This document shows positions 42,472 through 55,900 of a DNA stretch of 64,000 nt, piece after piece (the first letter of the stretch is position 1; each line of letters starts with the position of its first letter). Both the position numbers and the translations under genes were made by a program. Below the pieces are notes generated by a model, which saw only the letters and a program-made list of their open reading frames with translations, had not been told where the DNA came from and did no database searches. Source of the stretch: Haematobia irritans (taxonomy: Eukaryota > Arthropoda > Insecta > Diptera > Muscidae); the NCBI RefSeq assembly GCF_050003625.1, contig NC_134397.1, forward strand, positions 281,350,070 through 281,414,069, given 5' to 3'.

Positions 42472-42561
42472 AAAGAAAAGGAGGTAAAAAAGAAGCATTT
42501 TGCAGTGACGGGCCGACCGGCCCGTCACTGCAAAATGCTTCTTTTTTACCTCCTTTTCTTT
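42472..42561. repeat. 90-bp near-perfect palindrome, 44-bp arms, 2-nt centre
   Basis: 42472-42515 and 42518-42561 are perfect reverse complements around AC. The arm starts AAAGAAAAGGAGG and ends GTGACGGGCCG. It is GC-richer than its surroundings. After it, a direct repeat AGCTAAATACC plus GACTTGTACAAATTC occurs at about 42573 and 42655. Confidence 0.95.
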
Positions 42562-42903
42562 CCCATCTTACACAGCTAAATACCAATGACGACTTGTACA
42601 AATTCTACCGGCCGGCATTTCTTTCTTTTTCACCGCCTTTTTTCATCTTCAAAAGCTAAATACCTATAATGACTTGTACAAATTCCACTATTTTTGTTAT
42701 TGTTAACAATAAAATGTTTATGACAATTTGGACAATTTTCATTTTATTTTGATGAAAGTTGAAGCGTCTGAGTTTATCTGTAGGACATTTCGTCCGGATA
42801 AACTTATACGAACGCAGCATTACGAAATTTGGTGTAGAGGAATTTCATTGCACACAGAAGAATGATATAAAATTTGGGAAAAAATGGGTTGGCATTTTTT
42901 ATC

Positions 42904-43423
42904 GAGGTACTACCATCACCACCAAACATTTTTTTATCTCCTTAGTCATTTTTACAACCAGAAGTGCTACCCATCACCACAAAAAGGTGAAATGACGATT
43001 TTATGGCGTTTGTTGTTGCATGGCCACGTGGAAATTATTGTTTCTTGAAATAACACAATAAATAACAAGCGATAACATGTGTTCATTGAACTTCAATGTT
43101 TAATATTTAAAAAGGATTCTATATTGACAATAAAAACATTCAGAAACATGAAAAAAGGTACCAGAGGTACTACCATCACCACCAAACATTTTTTTATCTC
43201 CTTAGTCATTTTTACAACCAGAAGTGCTACCCATCACCACAAAAAGGTGAAATGACGATTTTATGGCGTTTGTTGTTGCATGGCCACGTGGAAATTATTG
43301 TTTCTTGAAATAACACAATAAATAACAAGCGATAACATGTGTTCATTGAACTTCAATGTTTAATATTTAAAAAGGATTCTATATTGACAATAAAAACATT
43401 CAGAAACATGAAAAAAGGTAACA
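42904..43423. repeat. 260-bp tandem duplication, apparently identical copies
   Basis: 42904-43163 and 43164-43423 start GAGGTACTACCATCACCACC and end ATGAAAAAAGGTA plus a few bases. I saw no differences. Noncoding. Confidence 0.93.
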
Positions 43424-43434
43424 TGAAAATAAGA

Positions 43435-43865
43435 AACAACCACCGTCTTCACAATCTGAGCTTTTAGCCACTCCACCAACCGACTACCTAAAATTGTCTC
43501 ATTCACCATCATTGCCACGTAAAGAAACTAGTAGAAAATAAAACATATATCAAAATATTCACACTCAAAAACGCCCTCCTCTCTATATGAGCTTCAACCC
43601 ACTCCACAAACCGACTACGTAAAATTGTCTCACAATCATTGCCATAATGAAATAGAAAATAAAACATGCATCAAAATATTCAAACTCAAAAACACCCTCT
43701 TCTCTATATGAGCTTCTACCCACTCCACAAACCGACTACGTAAAATTGTCTCACAATCATTGCCATAAACAAATAATAGAATCTAAAACTCGCATAAAAA
43801 CATTCAAACTCACAACCATTGTTTTCTCTATATTGGCTTCTAGCTACTCCACAAACCCATTCATG
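43435..43865. repeat. Degenerate tandem repeat, about 4 units of 115-130 bp
   Basis: Units share CCACTCCACAAACCGACTAC, GTAAAATTGTCTCACAATCA, TTGCCATAA, ATAAAACATNNATCAAAATA and TTCAAACTCAAAAAC. Sequence and spacing drift between units. It ends 50 bp before the 665-bp satellite starts. Confidence 0.85.
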
Positions 43866-43909
43866 TTGGTCAATCCATTTGTCGCTTGCCTAAAAGTATA
43901 CTTTGGGCA

Positions 43910-46900
43910 AAAATGAGTGAATCAATAATAAAGCCATATGTGTGTTAGGGTATAATAAAATTGTGTTGTTTAAGAATCTGATGACCACAACTAGTTGCCC
44001 TCGAGTCCAAATTGTTAATCGATGGATCGATTCGAAATCACCCGTTGAATCGATATAGCCCTGGCTGTCCGTATGTCGTTGTTATCTATTTGCATTTTTG
44101 TTCATACGACAGAGGTCGCAATTTTTATCCGATTTTCATGAAATTTGGCTTAGAGTAGTCTTTGTTGGACAAAGATGAACGCTATTAGATTTTGGAAAAA
44201 ATCAGATGACATTTTGTGTCGCCAAATTTGCATGCAAAAAAGACACTATTATCGGCATATATTAATCGATTTTATTGTAATTTGCCGCATATTTATTACA
44301 CATTCTTGCTTTATTTCTTCTTCTTTGTTCGTGTTATTTGTTGTTTTATGCAAAAAGTGTTGCCATCAATCATAATCATATGACAAAAAAATGTAATTTT
44401 TTACAGGTGTTTTTTTGTGATCGCCGTCGGGTTTTTTCTTATATATATATATTGTATATTGCGACAAGATCGGGGGGAATGTTGACCCGATTTGACGTGT
44501 TTTGAGGGTTTTAGCGGCATTTGTGAGAAAAAATTTCGAGTTTGTACATCGTCAATGCCGATAATAATGTAATAAATTCATACGTGTTCAGGGTATAATA
44601 AAATTGATTTGTGTGAGATGGTGAATAGCACAACTAGTTGTCCTCGAGTCCAAGTTTAATATATGGATCGATTCAGAATCATCCGTTGAGTCGATCTAGC
44701 CCTGGCTGTCCGTCCGTCTGATCATATCTCTGTCCGTATGTCGTTGTTATCTATTTGCATTTTTGTTCATACGACAGAGGTCGCAATTTTTATCCGATTT
44801 TCATGAAATTTGGCTTAGAGTAGTCTTTGTTGGACAAAGATGAACGCTATTAGATTTTGGAAAAAATCAGATGACATTTTGTGTCGCCAAATTTGCATGC
44901 AAAAAAGACACTATTATCGGCATATATTAATCGATTTTATTGTAATTTGCCGCATATTTATTACACATTCTTGCTTTATTTCTTCTTCTTTGTTCGTGTT
45001 ATTTGTTGTTTTATGCAAAAAGTGTTGCCATCAATCATAATCATATGACAAAAAAATGTAATTTTTTACAGGTGTTTTTTTGTGATCGCCGTCGGGTTTT
45101 TTCTTATATATATATATTGTATATTGCGACAAGATCGGGGGGAATGTTGACCCGATTTGACGTGTTTTGAGGGTTTTAGCGGCATTTGTGAGAAAAAATT
45201 TCGAGTTTGTACATCGTCAATGCCGATAATAATGTAATAAATTCATACGTGTTCAGGGTATAATAAAATTGATTTGTGTGAGATGGTGAATAGCACAACT
45301 AGTTGTCCTCGAGTCCAAGTTTAATATATGGATCGATTCAGAATCATCCGTTGAGTCGATCTAGCCCTGGCTGTCCGTCCGTCTGATCATATCTCTGTCC
45401 GTATGTCGTTGTTATCTATTTGCATTTTTGTTCATACGACAGAGGTCGCAATTTTTATCCGATTTTCATGAAATTTGGCTTAGAGTAGTCTTTGTTGGAC
45501 AAAGATGAACGCTATTCGATTTTGGAAAAAATCAGATGACATTTTGTGTCGCCAAATTTGCATGCAAAAAAGACACTATTATCGGCATATATTAATCGAT
45601 TTTATTGTAATTTGCCGCATATTTATTACACATTCTTGCTTTATTTCTTCTTCTTTGTTCGTGTTATTTGTTGTTTTATGCAAAAAGTGTTGCCATCAAT
45701 CATAATCATATGACAAAAAAATGTAATTTTTTACAGGTGTTTTTTTGTGATCGCCGTCGGGTTTTTTCTTATATATATATATTGTATATTGCGACAAGAT
45801 CGGGGGGAATGTTGACCCGATTTGACGTGTTTTGAGGGTTTTAGCGGCATTTGTGAGAAAAAATTTCGAGTTTGTACATCGTCAATGCCGATAATAATGT
45901 AATAAATTCATACGTGTTCAGGGTATAATAAAATTGATTTGTGTGAGATGGTGAATAGCACAACTAGTTGTCCTCGAGTCCAAGTTTAATATATGGATCG
46001 ATTCAGAATCATCCGTTGAGTCGATCTAGCCCTGGCTGTCCGTCCGTCTGATCATATCTCTGTCCGTATGTCGTTGTTATCTATTTGCATTTTTGTTCAT
46101 ACGACAGAGGTCGCAATTTTTATCCGATTTTCATGAAATTTGGCTTAGAGTAGTCTTTGTTGGACAAAGATGAACGCTATTAGATTTTGGAAAAAATCAG
46201 ATGACATTTTGTGTCGCCAAATTTGCATGCAAAAAAGACACTATTATCGGCATATATTAATCGATTTTATTGTAATTTGCCGCATATTTATTACACATTC
46301 TTGCTTTATTTCTTCTTCTTTGTTCGTGTTATTTGTTGTTTTATGCAAAAAGTGTTGCCATCAATCATAATCATATGACAAAAAAATGTAATTTTTTACA
46401 GGTGTTTTTTTGTGATCGCCGTCGGGTTTTTTCTTATATATATATATTGTATATTGCGACAAGATCGGGGGGAATGTTGACCCGATTTGACGTGTTTTGA
46501 GGGTTTTAGCGGCATTTGTGAGAAAAAATTTCGAGTTTGTACATCGTCAATGCCGATAATAATGTAATAAATTCATACGTGTTCAGGGTATAATAAAATT
46601 GATTTGTGTGAGATGGTGAATAGCACAACTAGTTGTCCTCGAGTCCAAGTTTAATATATGGATCGATTCAGAATCATCCGTTGAGTCGATCTAGCCCTGG
46701 CTGTCCGTCCGTCTGATCATATCTCTGTCCGTATGTCGTTGTTATCTATTTGCATTTTTGTTCATACGACAGAGGTCGCAATTTTTATCCGATTTTCATG
46801 AAATTTGGCTTAGAGTAGTCTTTGTTGGACAAAGATGAACGCTATTCGATTTTGGAAAAAATCAGATGACATTTTGTGTCGCCAAATTTGCATGCAAAAA

Positions 46901-49900
46901 AGACACTATTATCGGCATATATTAATCGATTTTATTGTAATTTGCCGCATATTTATTACACATTCTTGCTTTATTTCTTCTTCTTTGTTCGTGTTATTTG
47001 TTGTTTTATGCAAAAAGTGTTGCCATCAATCATAATCATATGACAAAAAAATGTAATTTTTTACAGGTGTTTTTTTGTGATCGCCGTCGGGTTTTTTCTT
47101 ATATATATATATTGTATATTGCGACAAGATCGGGGGGAATGTTGACCCGATTTGACGTGTTTTGAGGGTTTTAGCGGCATTTGTGAGAAAAAATTTCGAG
47201 TTTGTACATCGTCAATGCCGATAATAATGTAATAAATTCATACGTGTTCAGGGTATAATAAAATTGATTTGTGTGAGATGGTGAATAGCACAACTAGTTG
47301 TCCTCGAGTCCAAGTTTAATATATGGATCGATTCAGAATCATCCGTTGAGTCGATCTAGCCCTGGCTGTCCGTCCGTCTGATCATATCTCTGTCCGTATG
47401 TCGTTGTTATCTATTTGCATTTTTGTTCATACGACAGAGGTCGCAATTTTTATCCGATTTTCATGAAATTTGGCTTAGAGTAGTCTTTGTTGGACAAAGA
47501 TGAACGCTATTAGATTTTGGAAAAAATCAGATGACATTTTGTGTCGCCAAATTTGCATGCAAAAAAGACACTATTATCGGCATATATTAATCGATTTTAT
47601 TGTAATTTGCCGCATATTTATTACACATTCTTGCTTTATTTCTTCTTCTTTGTTCGTGTTATTTGTTGTTTTATGCAAAAAGTGTTGCCATCAATCATAA
47701 TCATATGACAAAAAAATGTAATTTTTTACAGGTGTTTTTTTGTGATCGCCGTCGGGTTTTTTCTTATATATATATATTGTATATTGCGACAAGATCGGGG
47801 GGAATGTTGACCCGATTTGACGTGTTTTGAGGGTTTTAGCGGCATTTGTGAGAAAAAATTTCGAGTTTGTACATCGTCAATGCCGATAATAATGTAATAA
47901 ATTCATACGTGTTCAGGGTATAATAAAATTGATTTGTGTGAGATGGTGAATAGCACAACTAGTTGTCCTCGAGTCCAAGTTTAATATATGGATCGATTCA
48001 GAATCATCCGTTGAGTCGATCTAGCCCTGGCTGTCCGTCCGTCTGATCATATCTCTGTCCGTATGTCGTTGTTATCTATTTGCATTTTTGTTCATACGAC
48101 AGAGGTCGCAATTTTTATCCGATTTTCATGAAATTTGGCTTAGAGTAGTCTTTGTTGGACAAAGATGAACGCTATTAGATTTTGGAAAAAATCAGATGAC
48201 ATTTTGTGTCGCCAAATTTGCATGCAAAAAAGACACTATTATCGGCATATATTAATCGATTTTATTGTAATTTGCCGCATATTTATTACACATTCTTGCT
48301 TTATTTCTTCTTCTTTGTTCGTGTTATTTGTTGTTTTATGCAAAAAGTGTTGCCATCAATCATAATCATATGACAAAAAAATGTAATTTTTTACAGGTGT
48401 TTTTTTGTGATCGCCGTCGGGTTTTTTCTTATATATATATATTGTATATTGCGACAAGATCGGGGGGAATGTTGACCCGATTTGACGTGTTTTGAGGGTT
48501 TTAGCGGCATTTGTGAGAAAAAATTTCGAGTTTGTACATCGTCAATGCCGATAATAATGTAATAAATTCATACGTGTTCAGGGTATAATAAAATTGATTT
48601 GTGTGAGATGGTGAATAGCACAACTAGTTGTCCTCGAGTCCAAGTTTAATATATGGATCGATTCAGAATCATCCGTTGAGTCGATCTAGCCCTGGCTGTC
48701 CGTCCGTCTGATCATATCTCTGTCCGTATGTCGTTGTTATCTATTTGCATTTTTGTTCATACGACAGAGGTCGCAATTTTTATCCGATTTTCATGAAATT
48801 TGGCTTAGAGTAGTCTTTGTTGGACAAAGATGAACGCTATTAGATTTTGGAAAAAATCAGATGACATTTTGTGTCGCCAAATTTGCATGCAAAAAAGACA
48901 CTATTATCGGCATATATTAATCGATTTTATTGTAATTTGCCGCATATTTATTACACATTCTTGCTTTATTTCTTCTTCTTTGTTCGTGTTATTTGTTGTT
49001 TTATGCAAAAAGTGTTGCCATCAATCATAATCATATGACAAAAAAATGTAATTTTTTACAGGTGTTTTTTTGTGATCGCCGTCGGGTTTTTTCTTATATA
49101 TATATATTGTATATTGCGACAAGATCGGGGGGAATGTTGACCCGATTTGACGTGTTTTGAGGGTTTTAGCGGCATTTGTGAGAAAAAATTTCGAGTTTGT
49201 ACATCGTCAATGCCGATAATAATGTAATAAATTCATACGTGTTCAGGGTATAATAAAATTGATTTGTGTGAGATGGTGAATAGCACAACTAGTTGTCCTC
49301 GAGTCCAAGTTTAATATATGGATCGATTCAGAATCATCCGTTGAGTCGATCTAGCCCTGGCTGTCCGTCCGTCTGATCATATCTCTGTCCGTATGTCGTT
49401 GTTATCTATTTGCATTTTTGTTCATACGACAGAGGTCGCAATTTTTATCCGATTTTCATGAAATTTGGCTTAGAGTAGTCTTTGTTGGACAAAGATGAAC
49501 GCTATTCGATTTTGGAAAAAATCAGATGACATTTTGTGTCGCCAAATTTGCATGCAAAAAAGACACTATTATCGGCATATATTAATCGATTTTATTGTAA
49601 TTTGCCGCATATTTATTACACATTCTTGCTTTATTTCTTCTTCTTTGTTCGTGTTATTTGTTGTTTTATGCAAAAAGTGTTGCCATCAATCATAATCATA
49701 TGACAAAAAAATGTAATTTTTTACAGGTGTTTTTTTGTGATCGCCGTCGGGTTTTTTCTTATATATATATATTGTATATTGCGACAAGATCGGGGGGAAT
49801 GTTGACCCGATTTGACGTGTTTTGAGGGTTTTAGCGGCATTTGTGAGAAAAAATTTCGAGTTTGTACATCGTCAATGCCGATAATAATGTAATAAATTCA

Positions 49901-52900
49901 TACGTGTTCAGGGTATAATAAAATTGATTTGTGTGAGATGGTGAATAGCACAACTAGTTGTCCTCGAGTCCAAGTTTAATATATGGATCGATTCAGAATC
50001 ATCCGTTGAGTCGATCTAGCCCTGGCTGTCCGTCCGTCTGATCATATCTCTGTCCGTATGTCGTTGTTATCTATTTGCATTTTTGTTCATACGACAGAGG
50101 TCGCAATTTTTATCCGATTTTCATGAAATTTGGCTTAGAGTAGTCTTTGTTGGACAAAGATGAACGCTATTAGATTTTGGAAAAAATCAGATGACATTTT
50201 GTGTCGCCAAATTTGCATGCAAAAAAGACACTATTATCGGCATATATTAATCGATTTTATTGTAATTTGCCGCATATTTATTACACATTCTTGCTTTATT
50301 TCTTCTTCTTTGTTCGTGTTATTTGTTGTTTTATGCAAAAAGTGTTGCCATCAATCATAATCATATGACAAAAAAATGTAATTTTTTACAGGTGTTTTTT
50401 TGTGATCGCCGTCGGGTTTTTTCTTATATATATATATTGTATATTGCGACAAGATCGGGGGGAATGTTGACCCGATTTGACGTGTTTTGAGGGTTTTAGC
50501 GGCATTTGTGAGAAAAAATTTCGAGTTTGTACATCGTCAATGCCGATAATAATGTAATAAATTCATACGTGTTCAGGGTATAATAAAATTGATTTGTGTG
50601 AGATGGTGAATAGCACAACTAGTTGTCCTCGAGTCCAAGTTTAATATATGGATCGATTCAGAATCATCCGTTGAGTCGATCTAGCCCTGGCTGTCCGTCC
50701 GTCTGATCATATCTCTGTCCGTATGTCGTTGTTATCTATTTGCATTTTTGTTCATACGACAGAGGTCGCAATTTTTATCCGATTTTCATGAAATTTGGCT
50801 TAGAGTAGTCTTTGTTGGACAAAGATGAACGCTATTAGATTTTGGAAAAAATCAGATGACATTTTGTGTCGCCAAATTTGCATGCAAAAAAGACACTATT
50901 ATCGGCATATATTAATCGATTTTATTGTAATTTGCCGCATATTTATTACACATTCTTGCTTTATTTCTTCTTCTTTGTTCGTGTTATTTGTTGTTTTATG
51001 CAAAAAGTGTTGCCATCAATCATAATCATATGACAAAAAAATGTAATTTTTTACAGGTGTTTTTTTGTGATCGCCGTCGGGTTTTTTCTTATATATATAT
51101 ATTGTATATTGCGACAAGATCGGGGGGAATGTTGACCCGATTTGACGTGTTTTGAGGGTTTTAGCGGCATTTGTGAGAAAAAATTTCGAGTTTGTACATC
51201 GTCAATGCCGATAATAATGTAATAAATTCATACGTGTTCAGGGTATAATAAAATTGATTTGTGTGAGATGGTGAATAGCACAACTAGTTGTCCTCGAGTC
51301 CAAGTTTAATATATGGATCGATTCAGAATCATCCGTTGAGTCGATCTAGCCCTGGCTGTCCGTCCGTCTGATCATATCTCTGTCCGTATGTCGTTGTTAT
51401 CTATTTGCATTTTTGTTCATACGACAGAGGTCGCAATTTTTATCCGATTTTCATGAAATTTGGCTTAGAGTAGTCTTTGTTGGACAAAGATGAACGCTAT
51501 TCGATTTTGGAAAAAATCAGATGACATTTTGTGTCGCCAAATTTGCATGCAAAAAAGACACTATTATCGGCATATATTAATCGATTTTATTGTAATTTGC
51601 CGCATATTTATTACACATTCTTGCTTTATTTCTTCTTCTTTGTTCGTGTTATTTGTTGTTTTATGCAAAAAGTGTTGCCATCAATCATAATCATATGACA
51701 AAAAAATGTAATTTTTTACAGGTGTTTTTTTGTGATCGCCGTCGGGTTTTTTCTTATATATATATATTGTATATTGCGACAAGATCGGGGGGAATGTTGA
51801 CCCGATTTGACGTGTTTTGAGGGTTTTAGCGGCATTTGTGAGAAAAAATTTCGAGTTTGTACATCGTCAATGCCGATAATAATGTAATAAATTCATACGT
51901 GTTCAGGGTATAATAAAATTGATTTGTGTGAGATGGTGAATAGCACAACTAGTTGTCCTCGAGTCCAAGTTTAATATATGGATCGATTCAGAATCATCCG
52001 TTGAGTCGATCTAGCCCTGGCTGTCCGTCCGTCTGATCATATCTCTGTCCGTATGTCGTTGTTATCTATTTGCATTTTTGTTCATACGACAGAGGTCGCA
52101 ATTTTTATCCGATTTTCATGAAATTTGGCTTAGAGTAGTCTTTGTTGGACAAAGATGAACGCTATTCGATTTTGGAAAAAATCAGATGACATTTTGTGTC
52201 GCCAAATTTGCATGCAAAAAAGACACTATTATCGGCATATATTAATCGATTTTATTGTAATTTGCCGCATATTTATTACACATTCTTGCTTTATTTCTTC
52301 TTCTTTGTTCGTGTTATTTGTTGTTTTATGCAAAAAGTGTTGCCATCAATCATAATCATATGACAAAAAAATGTAATTTTTTACAGGTGTTTTTTTGTGA
52401 TCGCCGTCGGGTTTTTTCTTATATATATATATTGTATATTGCGACAAGATCGGGGGGAATGTTGACCCGATTTGACGTGTTTTGAGGGTTTTAGCGGCAT
52501 TTGTGAGAAAAAATTTCGAGTTTGTACATCGTCAATGCCGATAATAATGTAATAAATTCATACGTGTTCAGGGTATAATAAAATTGATTTGTGTGAGATG
52601 GTGAATAGCACAACTAGTTGTCCTCGAGTCCAAGTTTAATATATGGATCGATTCAGAATCATCCGTTGAGTCGATCTAGCCCTGGCTGTCCGTCCGTCTG
52701 ATCATATCTCTGTCCGTATGTCGTTGTTATCTATTTGCATTTTTGTTCATACGACAGAGGTCGCAATTTTTATCCGATTTTCATGAAATTTGGCTTAGAG
52801 TAGTCTTTGTTGGACAAAGATGAACGCTATTAGATTTTGGAAAAAATCAGATGACATTTTGTGTCGCCAAATTTGCATGCAAAAAAGACACTATTATCGG

Positions 52901-55900
52901 CATATATTAATCGATTTTATTGTAATTTGCCGCATATTTATTACACATTCTTGCTTTATTTCTTCTTCTTTGTTCGTGTTATTTGTTGTTTTATGCAAAA
53001 AGTGTTGCCATCAATCATAATCATATGACAAAAAAATGTAATTTTTTACAGGTGTTTTTTTGTGATCGCCGTCGGGTTTTTTCTTATATATATATATTGT
53101 ATATTGCGACAAGATCGGGGGGAATGTTGACCCGATTTGACGTGTTTTGAGGGTTTTAGCGGCATTTGTGAGAAAAAATTTCGAGTTTGTACATCGTCAA
53201 TGCCGATAATAATGTAATAAATTCATACGTGTTCAGGGTATAATAAAATTGATTTGTGTGAGATGGTGAATAGCACAACTAGTTGTCCTCGAGTCCAAGT
53301 TTAATATATGGATCGATTCAGAATCATCCGTTGAGTCGATCTAGCCCTGGCTGTCCGTCCGTCTGATCATATCTCTGTCCGTATGTCGTTGTTATCTATT
53401 TGCATTTTTGTTCATACGACAGAGGTCGCAATTTTTATCCGATTTTCATGAAATTTGGCTTAGAGTAGTCTTTGTTGGACAAAGATGAACGCTATTCGAT
53501 TTTGGAAAAAATCAGATGACATTTTGTGTCGCCAAATTTGCATGCAAAAAAGACACTATTATCGGCATATATTAATCGATTTTATTGTAATTTGCCGCAT
53601 ATTTATTACACATTCTTGCTTTATTTCTTCTTCTTTGTTCGTGTTATTTGTTGTTTTATGCAAAAAGTGTTGCCATCAATCATAATCATATGACAAAAAA
53701 ATGTAATTTTTTACAGGTGTTTTTTTGTGATCGCCGTCGGGTTTTTTCTTATATATATATATTGTATATTGCGACAAGATCGGGGGGAATGTTGACCCGA
53801 TTTGACGTGTTTTGAGGGTTTTAGCGGCATTTGTGAGAAAAAATTTCGAGTTTGTACATCGTCAATGCCGATAATAATGTAATAAATTCATACGTGTTCA
53901 GGGTATAATAAAATTGATTTGTGTGAGATGGTGAATAGCACAACTAGTTGTCCTCGAGTCCAAGTTTAATATATGGATCGATTCAGAATCATCCGTTGAG
54001 TCGATCTAGCCCTGGCTGTCCGTCCGTCTGATCATATCTCTGTCCGTATGTCGTTGTTATCTATTTGCATTTTTGTTCATACGACAGAGGTCGCAATTTT
54101 TATCCGATTTTCATGAAATTTGGCTTAGAGTAGTCTTTGTTGGACAAAGATGAACGCTATTCGATTTTGGAAAAAATCAGATGACATTTTGTGTCGCCAA
54201 ATTTGCATGCAAAAAAGACACTATTATCGGCATATATTAATCGATTTTATTGTAATTTGCCGCATATTTATTACACATTCTTGCTTTATTTCTTCTTCTT
54301 TGTTCGTGTTATTTGTTGTTTTATGCAAAAAGTGTTGCCATCAATCATAATCATATGACAAAAAAATGTAATTTTTTACAGGTGTTTTTTTGTGATCGCC
54401 GTCGGGTTTTTTCTTATATATATATATTGTATATTGCGACAAGATCGGGGGGAATGTTGACCCGATTTGACGTGTTTTGAGGGTTTTAGCGGCATTTGTG
54501 AGAAAAAATTTCGAGTTTGTACATCGTCAATGCCGATAATAATGTAATAAATTCATACGTGTTCAGGGTATAATAAAATTGATTTGTGTGAGATGGTGAA
54601 TAGCACAACTAGTTGTCCTCGAGTCCAAGTTTAATATATGGATCGATTCAGAATCATCCGTTGAGTCGATCTAGCCCTGGCTGTCCGTCCGTCTGATCAT
54701 ATCTCTGTCCGTATGTCGTTGTTATCTATTTGCATTTTTGTTCATACGACAGAGGTCGCAATTTTTATCCGATTTTCATGAAATTTGGCTTAGAGTAGTC
54801 TTTGTTGGACAAAGATGAACGCTATTCGATTTTGGAAAAAATCAGATGACATTTTGTGTCGCCAAATTTGCATGCAAAAAAGACACTATTATCGGCATAT
54901 ATTAATCGATTTTATTGTAATTTGCCGCATATTTATTACACATTCTTGCTTTATTTCTTCTTCTTTGTTCGTGTTATTTGTTGTTTTATGCAAAAAGTGT
55001 TGCCATCAATCATAATCATATGACAAAAAAATGTAATTTTTTACAGGTGTTTTTTTGTGATCGCCGTCGGGTTTTTTCTTATATATATATATTGTATATT
55101 GCGACAAGATCGGGGGGAATGTTGACCCGATTTGACGTGTTTTGAGGGTTTTAGCGGCATTTGTGAGAAAAAATTTCGAGTTTGTACATCGTCAATGCCG
55201 ATAATAATGTAATAAATTCATACGTGTTCAGGGTATAATAAAATTGATTTGTGTGAGATGGTGAATAGCACAACTAGTTGTCCTCGAGTCCAAGTTTAAT
55301 ATATGGATCGATTCAGAATCATCCGTTGAGTCGATCTAGCCCTGGCTGTCCGTCCGTCTGATCATATCTCTGTCCGTATGTCGTTGTTATCTATTTGCAT
55401 TTTTGTTCATACGACAGAGGTCGCAATTTTTATCCGATTTTCATGAAATTTGGCTTAGAGTAGTCTTTGTTGGACAAAGATGAACGCTATTAGATTTTGG
55501 AAAAAATCAGATGACATTTTGTGTCGCCAAATTTGCATGCAAAAAAGACACTATTATCGGCATATATTAATCGATTTTATTGTAATTTGCCGCATATTTA
55601 TTACACATTCTTGCTTTATTTCTTCTTCTTTGTTCGTGTTATTTGTTGTTTTATGCAAAAAGTGTTGCCATCAATCATAATCATATGACAAAAAAATGTA
55701 ATTTTTTACAGGTGTTTTTTTGTGATCGCCGTCGGGTTTTTTCTTATATATATATATTGTATATTGCGACAAGATCGGGGGGAATGTTGACCCGATTTGA
55801 CGTGTTTTGAGGGTTTTAGCGGCATTTGTGAGAAAAAATTTCGAGTTTGTACATCGTCAATGCCGATAATAATGTAATAAATTCATACGTGTTCAGGGTA

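Noticed and set aside
42065..42601. 178-codon minus-strand open stretch
   Set aside because: Low-complexity Pro/Ser/Tyr sequence over local DNA repeats and a palindrome arm, with no homology I recognise.
44175..44375. 66-codon open stretch repeated 30 times as a possible gene family
   Set aside because: It is carried by the satellite unit, has no known domain, and repeats only because the unit repeats. Kept only as a low-interest finding.
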